The notes beneath the pieces were generated by a model, which was not told where the DNA came from, ran no database searches, and was given only the letters and a program-made list of their open reading frames with translations. Positions 9,641-19,800 of a stretch of DNA of 35,190 nucleotides are shown here, in pieces. A program made the position numbers and the translations under genes. Position 1 is the first letter of the stretch. Every line of letters starts with the position of its first letter. The stretch spans positions 1 through 35,190 of the forward strand of contig JAFISE010000256.1 of NCBI GenBank assembly GCA_022560025.1. Direction: 5' to 3'. Source of the stretch: Stagonosporopsis chrysanthemi. Lineage: Eukaryota > Ascomycota > Dothideomycetes > Pleosporales > Didymellaceae.

Positions 9641-9983
9641 CGATGGCGGTTGGGTTCTTTGTGGTGTGAGGTTCAAGAGTACTGTGAGATTGAAGATCTA
9701 CAGTGCCTGCTATTCTTGCATCTCACGATCGACCATGCAGGCTGTCTCTACTCACTCTCACTTAAGCCGAAGTTAGGTCTCTTGCCGTGTCGTTTAGTCA
9801 CAGAATACGCATGAGACGTTGATGTATGCGCAGGCGATTTAAGTGCAGCGATGCAGCAAGCGGACAGTAACAATGACTGATGAACTTGATATGTCTTAAA
9901 CTTTTGCAAAAGTGACCCATGCAGCAACGCCACAACAATGCAATGCCACGCAATGCAGACCCTGTTCTTTTTGACCGGGCGAT
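9641..9983. other. Convergent intergenic region
   Basis: About 340 bp between the G-rich tract and the 3' end of BMS1. I see nothing coding. It should hold the 3' ends of both flanking genes. Confidence 0.5.
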
Positions 9984-12900
9984 CTACTTCCTCCTCTTTT
10001 CGCCTCCACCCCGTCCACCATCCCCATCACCCTGATGCTGTCTCTTCTTACCCTCTCTTTGCCAATACTCCTGCTTCTCCCGCTTCTCCCTCGCCTCCTT
10101 CATTTCCTTGTTCTCCTCAATCTTGCGTTTATACGGCTGCTTGCGCTCCTCCTGCTTGGCGCGGCGCTTCTCGACCTTCTCGTTACGGATAGCCATGACC
10201 TGGTTCATCAGACGGCGGGCCTTCTTCTCCTCACCGCCCAATACCACGGCACGTTTCTGCAGGTACGTTTCCTTCTTCTGCGGCTTCATGGCGGCGATTT
10301 GCGACTTGAAGGGCAAGTCGGCGGCAAGTTTCTTGGGGACGCGCAGGGGGTTGAACTTGCGCTCTTCACGCTCCACGGGACGGTAAGCCGAATTCTTGAT
10401 TGAAGGGGTAGGCATGTTGAGTTCTGCGCGCACGGCACCTGTCAGGCGCATACCCTGCCAGCTGGTGCTTTCGCCGGCTTCCTTGTCCTCGGCGGTGGGC
10501 GGGACGAGCAGGTTGGTAACGGCAGCGTAGAAACGGCGAGGCTTGATGGGATACCAGGCTCGGAGGAAGACGATGTCGGACATTAGGATCTTGTCTTCGA
10601 AGGTGGCACGGAAGTTCCCTTCCGGCTTAGATAGGGCGCGCTTGATCTGTCCACGCACACCGGAGACGGTGCGGATTGAGGCTCCTTCGAACTTGGCGAT
10701 TTCGAGGGAGGACTTGAACATGTCTTTAATAAAAGCTGTATTCTTGAAGATCTTGTATGGGTGACCGGTCAGCTTGAGCTTCTTGACAATCTCAGTCGAC
10801 TCGTCCACGTTCAGCACGACACCCGTCGCGGAAATCCTGAATCCGGGTGTCTTGTTCGAGAGCGACTGGACACAGCAAAAACCGGTATTGGGTGCCACAA
10901 GCGGTCCGTAAAAGGTGCCGAAGCAATGCATGTGCTCTGGTGTATATTTGAGCATGCGGTTTCGCGTTCGCGAATCGGAGATGGAGTAGATGGGGGTGGT
11001 CTGGAATCGTCTCCATCCGAGTGAGAAGATGACCGGATCGTTGGTCTTCAGAATTTTCTTATGCCAGCGGTGACGCTTGATGCGGATCTGTACGAACCCG
11101 TAGCGCTCCTCGGTAGGTGTGAGACCTCCGATCAGCACGGGGAAACGTGGGTTGAAGTTCACGGAGAACTCGCACGGCACTTTCTCGAGCACGATACGAG
11201 CATATGTACCAGCCTTGTGGCCCTCAACGCGCTGGCGAGAAGCCTCATCAAGCTGATCGAACTCGGCTCTGTTGATGTCGAGCTGCTTCTTGAGCAAGGC
11301 CTTCTGGGCATCGTACCAGTCGTCTTCGCCAAACTCCTCTTCCTTCCCGCCTTCTTTTCGAGCATCTGCTTTGTCGTTCATGAATCCTTCTCGATCTTCT
11401 TCCTCGAACCGCAACTTGAGCTCTTCCTTTCGTTTTGCGTTTTTCTCTCGCTCGGCCTCAATATCGTCAGCCTCAGCTTCAGCCTCGGTATTTGGCTCTT
11501 CACCGCCGAACTTTTCGCCGGTTTCGAGATCCTCGAACTCGCCATCACCCTCATCGTCGTCGCCCTCACCGTCAAAGCCCTCGAATTCGTCGTCTTCGCC
11601 GTCACCATCCTTCCCAGCCATGTGGCCACCAGCGAATCGAGTTTTCAACGCTGCGATATTCTCCTCGTCCTCCCACTTCTTTGCCAGTTCTTCGTAGTTG
11701 AAGCGCGCGATGTATCGATCCTCATTATTGGCGTCCTGTGCCCTGGACTTCTTGAAGAAGCCGTCGTCTTCTTCGTCCGCTTCAATATCCTCCTCTTCCT
11801 CATCTCCTTTCCACTTCTTGATGACATCTTCAGGCGTGATGTCGAGGTTGTACATCAACTTGCCTAGCTCTGCGATGCGGTATGGCCGCTTGCGTCCGTG
11901 CAGCCTGGCTGCGTTCTCACGGAGGTTGTCCTTCCAGTTTGGAGCGCCGTCATCATCTTCATCCTCCTCGTTAGACTCGGACTCGCCATCCTCCAGGTCG
12001 CTGAGATCAGGCTCATCTCCGGAGATTGAACCAAGGTCAGAGTCACTGTCGGCGAAAGCCACCTCTTCTGCCGCATCATCCTTGTCCTCCTTTCGGGCCA
12101 GCTTCGACTTCCTCAGCGAGGAGCCTTTCGTGTCTAAGAATCCTGTGTCATCCTCATCATCCTCGTCACTGCTATGGTCCTGCTGCAGCTCGTCGTCATC
12201 ACTGTCAATGCCGTCGAGGTCTGCATCGTCGATATCGTCGGCTTCCGCAGCACGTGCTCTCCGATGCGACCTTCGTCCAGTGTTTCCTGTGTCTTCGTCA
12301 TCGTCGACATTCTGGTTGTTAACCAGCTCGCCGCCGCTGAACAGCCTGAACCCTCGATCGTCCTCGCCAAGCAGTTTCCTGCCGCCTTGCAAACCGATCA
12401 TCATCTGCTCTCCGAGTCCGCGCTCTTGATCGGGCTCTTCATTTGCGTTGAACGTGTTCGTCTTGACATCGATATACACAGCGTCCTTGTCAACCAACAC
12501 ACCACCAACGTCTGACATTGGGGCATACAGAATCTTCTGCTTCTCGCCAAGTCTTGTGCGCTTCTTCTTGCCACTGATCTTCTCGGCCTGCTTCTCGAAG
12601 TACGGTGTGGGGCATGGATCGGGTAGCGCTTCGGACGAAGTGACTGTAAGGTCGCCGACACCAGGGATGTGCACCCTTGAACCTCCCGCTGGGAAGTTTG
12701 TGCCACGAAGATATCCATACAGCGCAATTGTGCGGTCACACTTGGGGTCCTGCTCAATATCGGTTGGGGGTGTGATGTCCAAAAATCTGTCGGCCAAACA
12801 GTACGGATGCGAGTTTCTCCAAACCAGCGGTCTCGGGTTCTTCATCACACTCAAGAATCTGCTCAAGTTCATGACCTCCCTGTCCGGATATCTTCCATTG

Positions 12901-13567
12901 ACCACGCCGGAGAGGTAGAACAGCTTCGCGCCCTGATACAGCTCGCTCCAGAAGCGGTGCTTGAGGCGCTTCTTCTGCAGCTTGAGCGTCTCCTGCTTCC
13001 TGAACAGGTCCAGATGCGTCAGGATGCCGAAGACGTTTCCAGGCATACCAGACGAGGAGAGCACGTTGAGAAACTCCATGGTCTCCATCTCAAAGCCGTA
13101 GTTTCCGTCAATCATAAGCAAACAGATATCAACCACCTTGGCAATATCGATCATGGAGGCGAGCGAGTCGGACGGACATTCTATGAACGTGAGGCGGCGG
13201 CGCTTGGACGTAACGACGGTGAGAGGTCCGGACGGCGAGGAAAGCGTCTGCTTGGTGTATCGTCTGATCAAACTCTTGATGAGCGTGGTCTTGCCCACAC
13301 CCGAGGGGCCAATAACGGCGACGATGATCGGGGGCGCTTCCTCGGGGAGGCGGTCGACGAGGGGGACATGGAGGCGCTTTTCTTTGACCTGCTTGCGTCA
13401 GTGTCATATCAAAGTACCGTAGAAACTGCCCATACATCCTGGGAGCGTGCGCCCTGCTTTGCCAGCCTTCCTGGTGCGTTGTATGCGAAAGCCTTAGGGT
13501 TCGGTCCACCCGAATGCGCCTTCTTCTCTTTCCCCAGCCTATGTGGCCGATTCGATTGGTCCGCCAT
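9984..13567 (-). CDS. bms1: Ribosome biogenesis GTPase BMS1, 1178 aa
   Basis: Essential nucleolar GTPase of the small-subunit processome, acting with Rcl1 in early 18S rRNA processing. Exon 1 is 13436-13567 (44 codons), the 47-nt phase-0 intron is 13389-13435 (GTATGG ... CTGAC ... CAG), exon 2 is 9984-13388. Exon 1 carries the conserved PNPKAFAYNAPGRLAKQGAR; exon 2 opens KEKRLHVPLVDR and then the P-loop GPSGVGKTT at residues 71-79. The GTPase domain is followed by an AARP2CN-type domain, a long Asp/Glu-rich central segment (roughly 400-720), the C-terminal domain (FVQIRIKRHRWHKKILK, FGTFYGPLV) and a Lys/Arg-rich tail expected for nucleolar targeting. The length matches yeast Bms1 (about 1180). 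The start ATG at 13567 has G at -3. It is divergent from the inhibitor gene, with 485 bp between the two ATGs. Confidence 0.96.
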
Positions 13568-14052
13568 GGCTGCAACTGCTATGCGCGTCTTCCTTTCAGA
13601 CGCCCTTTAAATTAGCAGTACACTCTTCACGAGAGGAAGTAGGCGCGTAAGTGTCGACGAGCGGCAAGCTTCGAACTCGCATCCACCAAAATTTCGAAAC
13701 TAGCAGCCGCGCTAGTGCATCTGACAGGGATGCGCCTTCTTCCTTATCGATAGGCGACGAGCGACCGCCAGACCCTTGCGAAACCCCACCGAGGGGTAGC
13801 TCAGGTGCTCACTTCAAACGATGACGTGCGCTTCCGCCGTCAGCGCGCATAACCAAGGCTCTTGCGGTTGTAGGGCCTCTCTTCACTGGAGAGGTCGCGT
13901 CTCATAGGCCAAGACGGATGATGCTAGCCTATAAAGCACGCCTTGACCCTTCTCTAACGCGTGCTACCTGTAAACAACTACGTCTACACTTACTTCTACA
14001 CTACACTCCTCTACACTACACAGCTCTTCAAACCCACACTACCCGCTCCAAT
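13568..14052. promoter_or_regulatory. Shared upstream region of BMS1 and the I9 inhibitor gene
   Basis: The 485 bp between two divergent start codons must contain both promoters. No clear TATA box. CT/CA-rich sequence with repeated CTACACT-type words at about 13980-14025 probably marks the leader of the plus-strand gene. The tRNA-like relic at 13655-13763 lies inside it. Confidence 0.5.
13655..13763 (-). other. tRNA-like relic between 9-bp direct repeats
   Basis: On the minus strand, 13664-13680 reads GCGAG-TTCGAAG-CTTGC, a paired T-arm with a good B-box-like core, and about 50 nt upstream lies TCAGATGCACTAGCGC, which resembles a tRNA D-arm. The next seven bases do not pair with any 5' acceptor strand and there is no T-run, so it is not a working tRNA gene. 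The plus-strand 9-mer CGACGAGCG occurs at 13655-13663 and 13755-13763, exactly 100 bp apart, like a target-site duplication around a small retroposed insert. Confidence 0.35.
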
Positions 14053-14408
14053 ATGCCTCAGCAGTACAACGTACGTGGCGGAAATCACCCGGAGAGTTGA
14101 GTGAGAGTGGAGAGGTGCTGATGTTCTACGCAGGTCACTCTCAAGCCCGAGGCATCGCCCGAGGACTTTGCGCAGGCCAAGAAGGACGTCGAGTCCAAGG
14201 GCGGCAAGATCACGCACGAGTTCAAGCTGATCAAGGGGTTCACGTATGTTCTTTTTCCCTCGTCTCCACTTCAAGGCCCCGCCTGCACCCGTGGTTAGAG
14301 TGCCGTGCTAACACCAACAGTGCCGAGCTCCCCGACGACCTCGTCTCGACCTTCGAGTCCAACGACAAGATCACCGTCGAGAAGGACTCAGTAGTGACTA
14401 CACAGTAG
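14053..14408 (+). CDS. pbi2: Inhibitor-I9 / proteinase B inhibitor-like protein, 71 aa
   Basis: Small cytosolic protein of the subtilisin-propeptide (inhibitor I9) family; the yeast relative Pbi2 inhibits vacuolar proteinase B and takes part in vacuole fusion. Three exons: 14053-14070, 14134-14243, 14321-14408, with introns 14071-14133 (GTACGT ... CAG) and 14244-14320 (GTATGT ... CTAAC ... CAG). The joined protein starts MPQQYNVTLKPEASPEDF, continues with a Lys-rich helix (FAQAKKDVESKGG), then ITHEFKLIKGFTAELPDDLV, the characteristic I9 strand-helix turn, and ends VEKDSVVTTQ. The length of 71 agrees with yeast Pbi2 (75). It has no signal peptide and no attached protease domain, so it is a free inhibitor and not a propeptide. 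It is convergent with the kinase gene, 150 bp apart. Confidence 0.88.
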
Positions 14409-14558
14409 ATGCATTCACGATTAAGGCAAGAAACGGATATGATGAGGTGGTGCATCGAGGCATAGCGCTTGCATAGGTAGCATTTCGGGTATATAACTAT
14501 TCAGAATATCTCTGTGCTTAATCTCTACCAACTCTGTAGTCAGTTGCCGCGTGCTCTT

Positions 14559-16042
14559 TTATTCGCGCTCTCGGTCCACTCTCCCCACACCTCTTAATTT
14601 GAGATAAACATCCGTACCCCAACCCCACAAACTCTTTACCTCGATGCCTCCGCCAAAGTACTCTGCGTAGGCCCTACCCAGCGGCAGTCCATAACCCAGT
14701 CCAGCCAAGCTGTGGGCACCGTCTCCTCCGGGGCCGGTCATGGCGTTGAGCGCGTCCATGCCGCTGCCCGAGCCGCCGCCCGAGAGCGTAGAGGAGGCTT
14801 GGTGCTCGTTGAAGGTCGTGAAGCTATAATCCCAAATGTGTGCGAGGTTTTCGGGGGAGATCCCGCCGCCGCGGTCGCGGATACGGATTGTCACGCCGGG
14901 AGTGCTGTGCTTTAGGGGCAGGATCTGAGAATCAGACTTGGGAGAGGTGGAGGTCTGGGCGCCCGTGAAGCTGCCCGAGGCGAGGTCTGTGTTGCCCTGA
15001 TTTGTGTTGCGCAGGCTCGAGTCGAGTGTGCTGCGTCCTTCTTCGCTGCCGGTATCGCCGTGCAGGTCTTTCGGCGCGATTGTGATCTCGATTGGTTCGC
15101 GCTCCTTGCCGTTCTCGACTGTTGCGCGGAAAGCATTCTTGAGAAGCTCTGTCATAATGTACTCAAGGTGCGAGGGGACGTGAGCAAAGGTGTAGTCAGG
15201 CTCGCCGTTGATAACAATGCTGGGTCGCACGCCGTACTTCAGCTCGCATATCTCGCCAACAACGTTCGCGCAGTGGTCGACGATCCGTGCAGGCTTGAGC
15301 TTCGTGTCGATTACACCAATGAACCCAGGTGTCTCGTCAGACTCGTGCATGATCTCAGCGTGTGGCTGGCTTGAGAAATGCAGTGAAAGGTGCTGCTCTG
15401 CGATGAGGCGCGTGCCGATGCGTGCTCGCAGGTGTTCGTCAAGAAATCGTGTGACATCTTTAGGGCTGATGTATTTTCTAGCCTCTAAGAACCCCCTCGC
15501 AAGTATACTGATGGTATTGGAGTGCGTTTGTACTAGGTCAGCCATGACCTCGGTGAACTTAATCTCGTCCTCCAACGATGTTATTTCGTGTTCAGCCCAT
15601 GGTAACAGTGTGGAAAGGCTGTGTATGTAGTTGGCGTGTATTTTTGATACGTGAGGGTTCGATACGACGATGAAGGGTAGGTTTCGTAGCGACTGTATAC
15701 GATGTGCGAGTCTTGCAGGTAGGATAGAGAGTGTGAAGTTGGCGGAAGTGAGCAATTGTTGTGTTGTGAGAGGCGGTCTGCCATGTCTATGCACGCAACA
15801 CCGGTCAGTTTCGGAAAGTCGAATTCACGGTCCGGAGTCAAGGGCACTTACTTTACAAGGTCCGCGAGGGTCAATGGGTAGAGAGGTAGACTGGCAAGAT
15901 GTGAAATGTCATGGTCTGTGACTGTCCGCGTGTGCAGGCGCTGAATCCTCTCTCTAGGGAAAAGCGACCTGCGCGCTATTGGTGGACAACATGCTCTGAT
16001 GATATGTGATTGAATGATCAGTGGTCGCTGCATATGCGCCAT
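14559..16042 (-). CDS. Mitochondrial PDK/BCKDK-family protein kinase, 472 aa
   Basis: Histidine-kinase-fold Ser kinase that phosphorylates the E1 subunit of a mitochondrial 2-oxo-acid dehydrogenase and shuts it off. Exon 1 is 15852-16042, the intron 15787-15851 (GTAAGT ... CTGAC ... ATAG), exon 2 is 14559-15786; the junction codon AA|A gives LADLVKHGRPPL. The basic, hydroxyl-rich start (MAHMQRPLIIQ ... ARRSLFPRERIQRLHT) looks like a mitochondrial presequence. Visible motifs: an alpha-helical N-domain with HSNTI at about 152, N-box ELLKNAFRATVE at 277-288, G1 DRGGGI at 368-373, G2 GLGYGLPLGRAYAEYFGGG at 426-444. DYSFTTF and GTDVYLKLR are closer to BCKDK than to classical PDK. A Ser/Thr/Gly-rich insert of about 55 residues lies between N-box and G1. 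It could be the PKP2-type pyruvate dehydrogenase kinase or a branched-chain kinase. Confidence 0.92.
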
Positions 16043-16800
16043 TGCAGCTGCATGGAGTTCGAGAGGTCGCTAGACTTCGAGAGGGTCGTGTTGTTCAATT
16101 CGCTCAAGCTTCAACAAGCTTGCGGGATCGGCGGTGAGGTCACGCGACAGACGTCATCGTCAAATGGCTGATTGCGGCTCTAGTCTACCCATCCCTGCCT
16201 CACTCCACGAGCCATCACGACATGTGCATTGACAGCGATGCTCACATATCCTTCAGCCAACATGTTAGAACGAGAGCACTCCTTGGGTTGCAACGCAAGT
16301 CATCACTCGGCGTGTAGACGAACTTTAGCAGATGACCGATACCACCTTCGAATGGCCACCTATCACCTGCAACAACGGCATGTGTTAGCTCAGTATTTGA
16401 AAGTCTAGCTGGTGCATAAGGCTGAGCAACTCGCGGGAGGACTGTGTAGCGCTTCAGCACTTTGAAGCCTGTCGCTCAGGATCAATATGCATTCTATGGT
16501 ACCTCTGCCAAAGCTCCGAGGTCAGCTTCGAGGGTCATTTCTGTGCCACGATACCGTTACTTCAGCCGTTGGCCTCCTCGCCGCGCTGTGCTTGTTATCG
16601 TTCGTGGGGTGCTCAGGAGAATTGTTTCGACCCAAGCCACTCAAGCCACCCAATAGTGATGTGCAGGTTCTTGCATTTTGCCCACAAGGCTGAACGTCAG
16701 CTGTCTCACCATCTCACAAGTACCCCGCAATCTGCCTTAATAAAATACAGGTCAGCATTCACGTCGTGATCTCACAACCATTCTAGGTCGCTTGTTCAGA
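16043..16800. other. Intergenic between divergent genes
   Basis: About 760 bp upstream of both the kinase gene and the patatin-type pseudogene. No coding signal with a recognisable domain; presumed promoters only. Confidence 0.5.
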
Positions 16801-19800
16801 ATGCCAACGCCTTCAAACACAGAGCCGTCCGAGACGCCACCCATCTCCTCTGATCGACTTCCTGCTTATTCTCCAGACATACCAGGAGCTGGAGCACCTG
16901 CACAAAGAGATTCCAGACATGTCGACAGTCAGCACGGCACCTTTTCGACCGGAACTTCCAGAGAAGCGAGCGCAACACTCCTTTTGCCATCGCAAATACT
17001 GTCATGCGAGCAGCCCGGACCAAGCACAGAAGATTCGCGACAGAAAGTCTGCGACGTTTGCGAACTCTCAGAATCTCCAATATGGAATTGCCAAAATTGT
17101 GGAATGGACTTTTGCGACCAGTGTTGGAGCAAGCAGCCATCATACCGGCAGGTCAAAACCGATCGGAGTGGACTTCCGCACGAGAATGCTGATCCTGAAG
17201 TCGTGGGAAGACTGAAAGACATCATGAAACCGTCTGCAGGTCGTAGTGAACAACGAATGCTTCATGTCGAAGATGAAGACACAACATGGTTCGGGCTGGG
17301 TCGCAACAGTCAGAACGCGCCCGTCTTTCAAGACTGTGGTCGTTTTGCAGCAATCATGGCTGATAGTAATACTGGTCAGTTCAAGCAGCGGTACCCTCAG
17401 TTGGTTTCCTTCGTTGGTCAGACTGGAGCAGGGAAAAGTACTCTCATCAAGATGCTTATCGATCAGCAAGAGCGCAAGCACTCTCTTCCGGGCTGGCCAC
17501 TTCCATCGCCTGTTCCAGGTACATCAAGCAACGGTAAAGTGACCACACCGGGCGATGTGCACTTATACAGTGACCCACGAACTTACATGACCGAGTTTCC
17601 TATGCTCTATGCCGATTGTGAAGGGTTTAAGGATGGCGAAACTACTCCTATGGCTTCAAAATCTCGTGATAGCACCTCACGTCCTCGGAAAGACAAGACC
17701 GGAGACGATCATGCTTCCAAAGAGCATAGAGAACGTCGTTTGTTCCCAGATGACCCCCACATTACTCAAAGGGACATCGAGTGGGCCAAACCGAATATCG
17801 AAGTCAAGCGACAGTATGCTGTATTCATTCTCCGATGCTGTTGTCTTCGTCTTCAGTAACGTAAAGTACGTGTTCTCGCCGTTTTACATCACGCTTTTTC
17901 CTGTCTAAGATCTAACCACTCTCCTGCGATGTGATTGCTTCTTTGCAGTATCTCCAAACATAGTTAATAAAATAAATTGACAATTTTACAGAACGTTCGA
18001 ATCAAAAAATCTACACCTGCTCATTCATTGGGCCATACCATCAATCGAAAACACGCTCAACCAACCCGCTCTCCCGCATGCTATCATTGCCCTGAATGCA
18101 ACAGACTCCAGTATTGATCAGCGAGAGTGGGATGTTGTGCATGCTACAACTTCTCTCGTTTCAAGTTTTGCTGACGCTATCAGCAAAGATCTTATGATTC
18201 AGCAACTGCGAGATGACTGGATTAACAAAGGCCGACGCATTGACAACATGGAAGATCTCTTGGAGTGCTATTATTCGTCTATTACTGTTGTGCGAATACC
18301 AGGCGAGGGCCGTTACATGATGATCGACCAACAAGTGGAAAGGCTCCACAGCGTCATTGCCCAACGATGCGCGGAATCGTTCACTACCAAGCGCAGATCG
18401 CGTGTGCTTGCCGATTCAGAAAACCTCAATGTATATCTGCAATGCGCGTACGATCACTTTGTGCAGGACCTTCACACTCCATTCAACTTTCTAGATCTTC
18501 CTTTCCGAATCAATCAAATATCTCTGAATTTTGGAGGCCACATCTTGAAACTGGCTGTTACAATGGGGAGCCGGCATGAAGACCCTAGGCAAATATTCAG
18601 GGACTTGAGTGAGATGGTGGGTTCGTGTCTTCCACTCGACTCTGTTCGCTGAAGCTTCATAGGCAAGTAACTGTCATTCTGCGCGAAGAGCATCGGCACT
18701 AACACCCAAGAGGGCCCGCGGAACACATTCTGGATATACAGTACTTAGAGCAATGCGACGGTGCTCTGCATGACTTCTGTTCATTGTATTTGCCTTGCAC
18801 ATACATCAACGGCACTGGGCGATGTGTGAATGTCAAAGAAGGACATAGGAAAGGTCACCAGAACCACCGCGGCAAAGTCATCGGAACAGGCCCCTATGAG
18901 TCGAACTTCACATTTGAAAGCTTTCAAGGAGACTGGCTCTGATATCTCAGGAACTCCTTCTCGAGCTACAAGGACCAACTCAGCTCAAAAATGGCGTTGT
19001 CTCCATCCACCGACATCATCGCGGTTGCCACAAAGATCCACGGTATTAACGTTAACAGATTCTATCGCCGTGCTGGAGGTGCATACAAATTCGCAAGCCA
19101 CTCGACCTGTTTCTGTTGCTTGAGAGAGCTGGCCGAGCACCCGTTGCCCTGCGGCCATGTGCTTTGCACCCCTTGCGTGAAAGGCTTCGGTAGGCCTCAC
19201 AACAGCCTTGCAAATTCTTTTACGATCGAGACATGCCCTCTTCATCTTCACGACTCCGTCTTCCCGGTCTCTCCAAATGTCCACTTCAAGCCGCAACTTG
19301 CTGGCTTGCGTGTCCTGTCTCTCGATGGGTGAGTGCCTGCCACGAACGCAGCAAGTCAAAGCTGACTATAGTAGGGGCGGAATGAGGGCGGTGGTCATTT
19401 TGGAGGTGCTTCGCCGAGTTCAAAATGAGCTAGGCGGTCATATTCCAATTCAGGAATTCTTCGACCTCATTGTGGGTACCGAGTAAGTTAGCAACCATAA
19501 TGCTACCACTTGTGCTCGAGTGAGATGCTCAGACAGTAATACTGACGTTTGATAAGTACTGGCGGCATTCTGGCCCTTGCTATTGGCATCGAGAATTGGC
19601 CTGTCGACCACTGTATGCGATGGTTCTCGAGGCTGGTCGACAAAGCCTATACTCCGAAGTTCTTAGGCGGTGTAAGTATGGGTAACAACAAGTACCGGAC
19701 TACACCCCTGGAAGAAGCTTTGCGCAAGTCGTTCAGAGAACATGCAATGTTTGGTGGGCGACGCGAGAAACCACTGGCGGGTAGCAGCAAAGTCGCTTTG

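Noticed and set aside
11061..12429. Long open frames (268 and 243 codons) on the plus strand inside BMS1
   Set aside because: They are the antisense of the acidic Asp/Glu repeats of BMS1, giving Leu/Val- or Ser-rich nonsense proteins.
12807..13610. 267-codon plus-strand frame across the BMS1 5' end
   Set aside because: It covers BMS1 exon 1, the intron and the P-loop region in antisense; no domain, whereas the minus-strand reading is a perfect BMS1 N-terminus.
13650..13740. A second functional tRNA on the minus strand
   Set aside because: The T-arm pairs, but no acceptor pairing, no standard anticodon arm and no T-run terminator; kept only as a relic.
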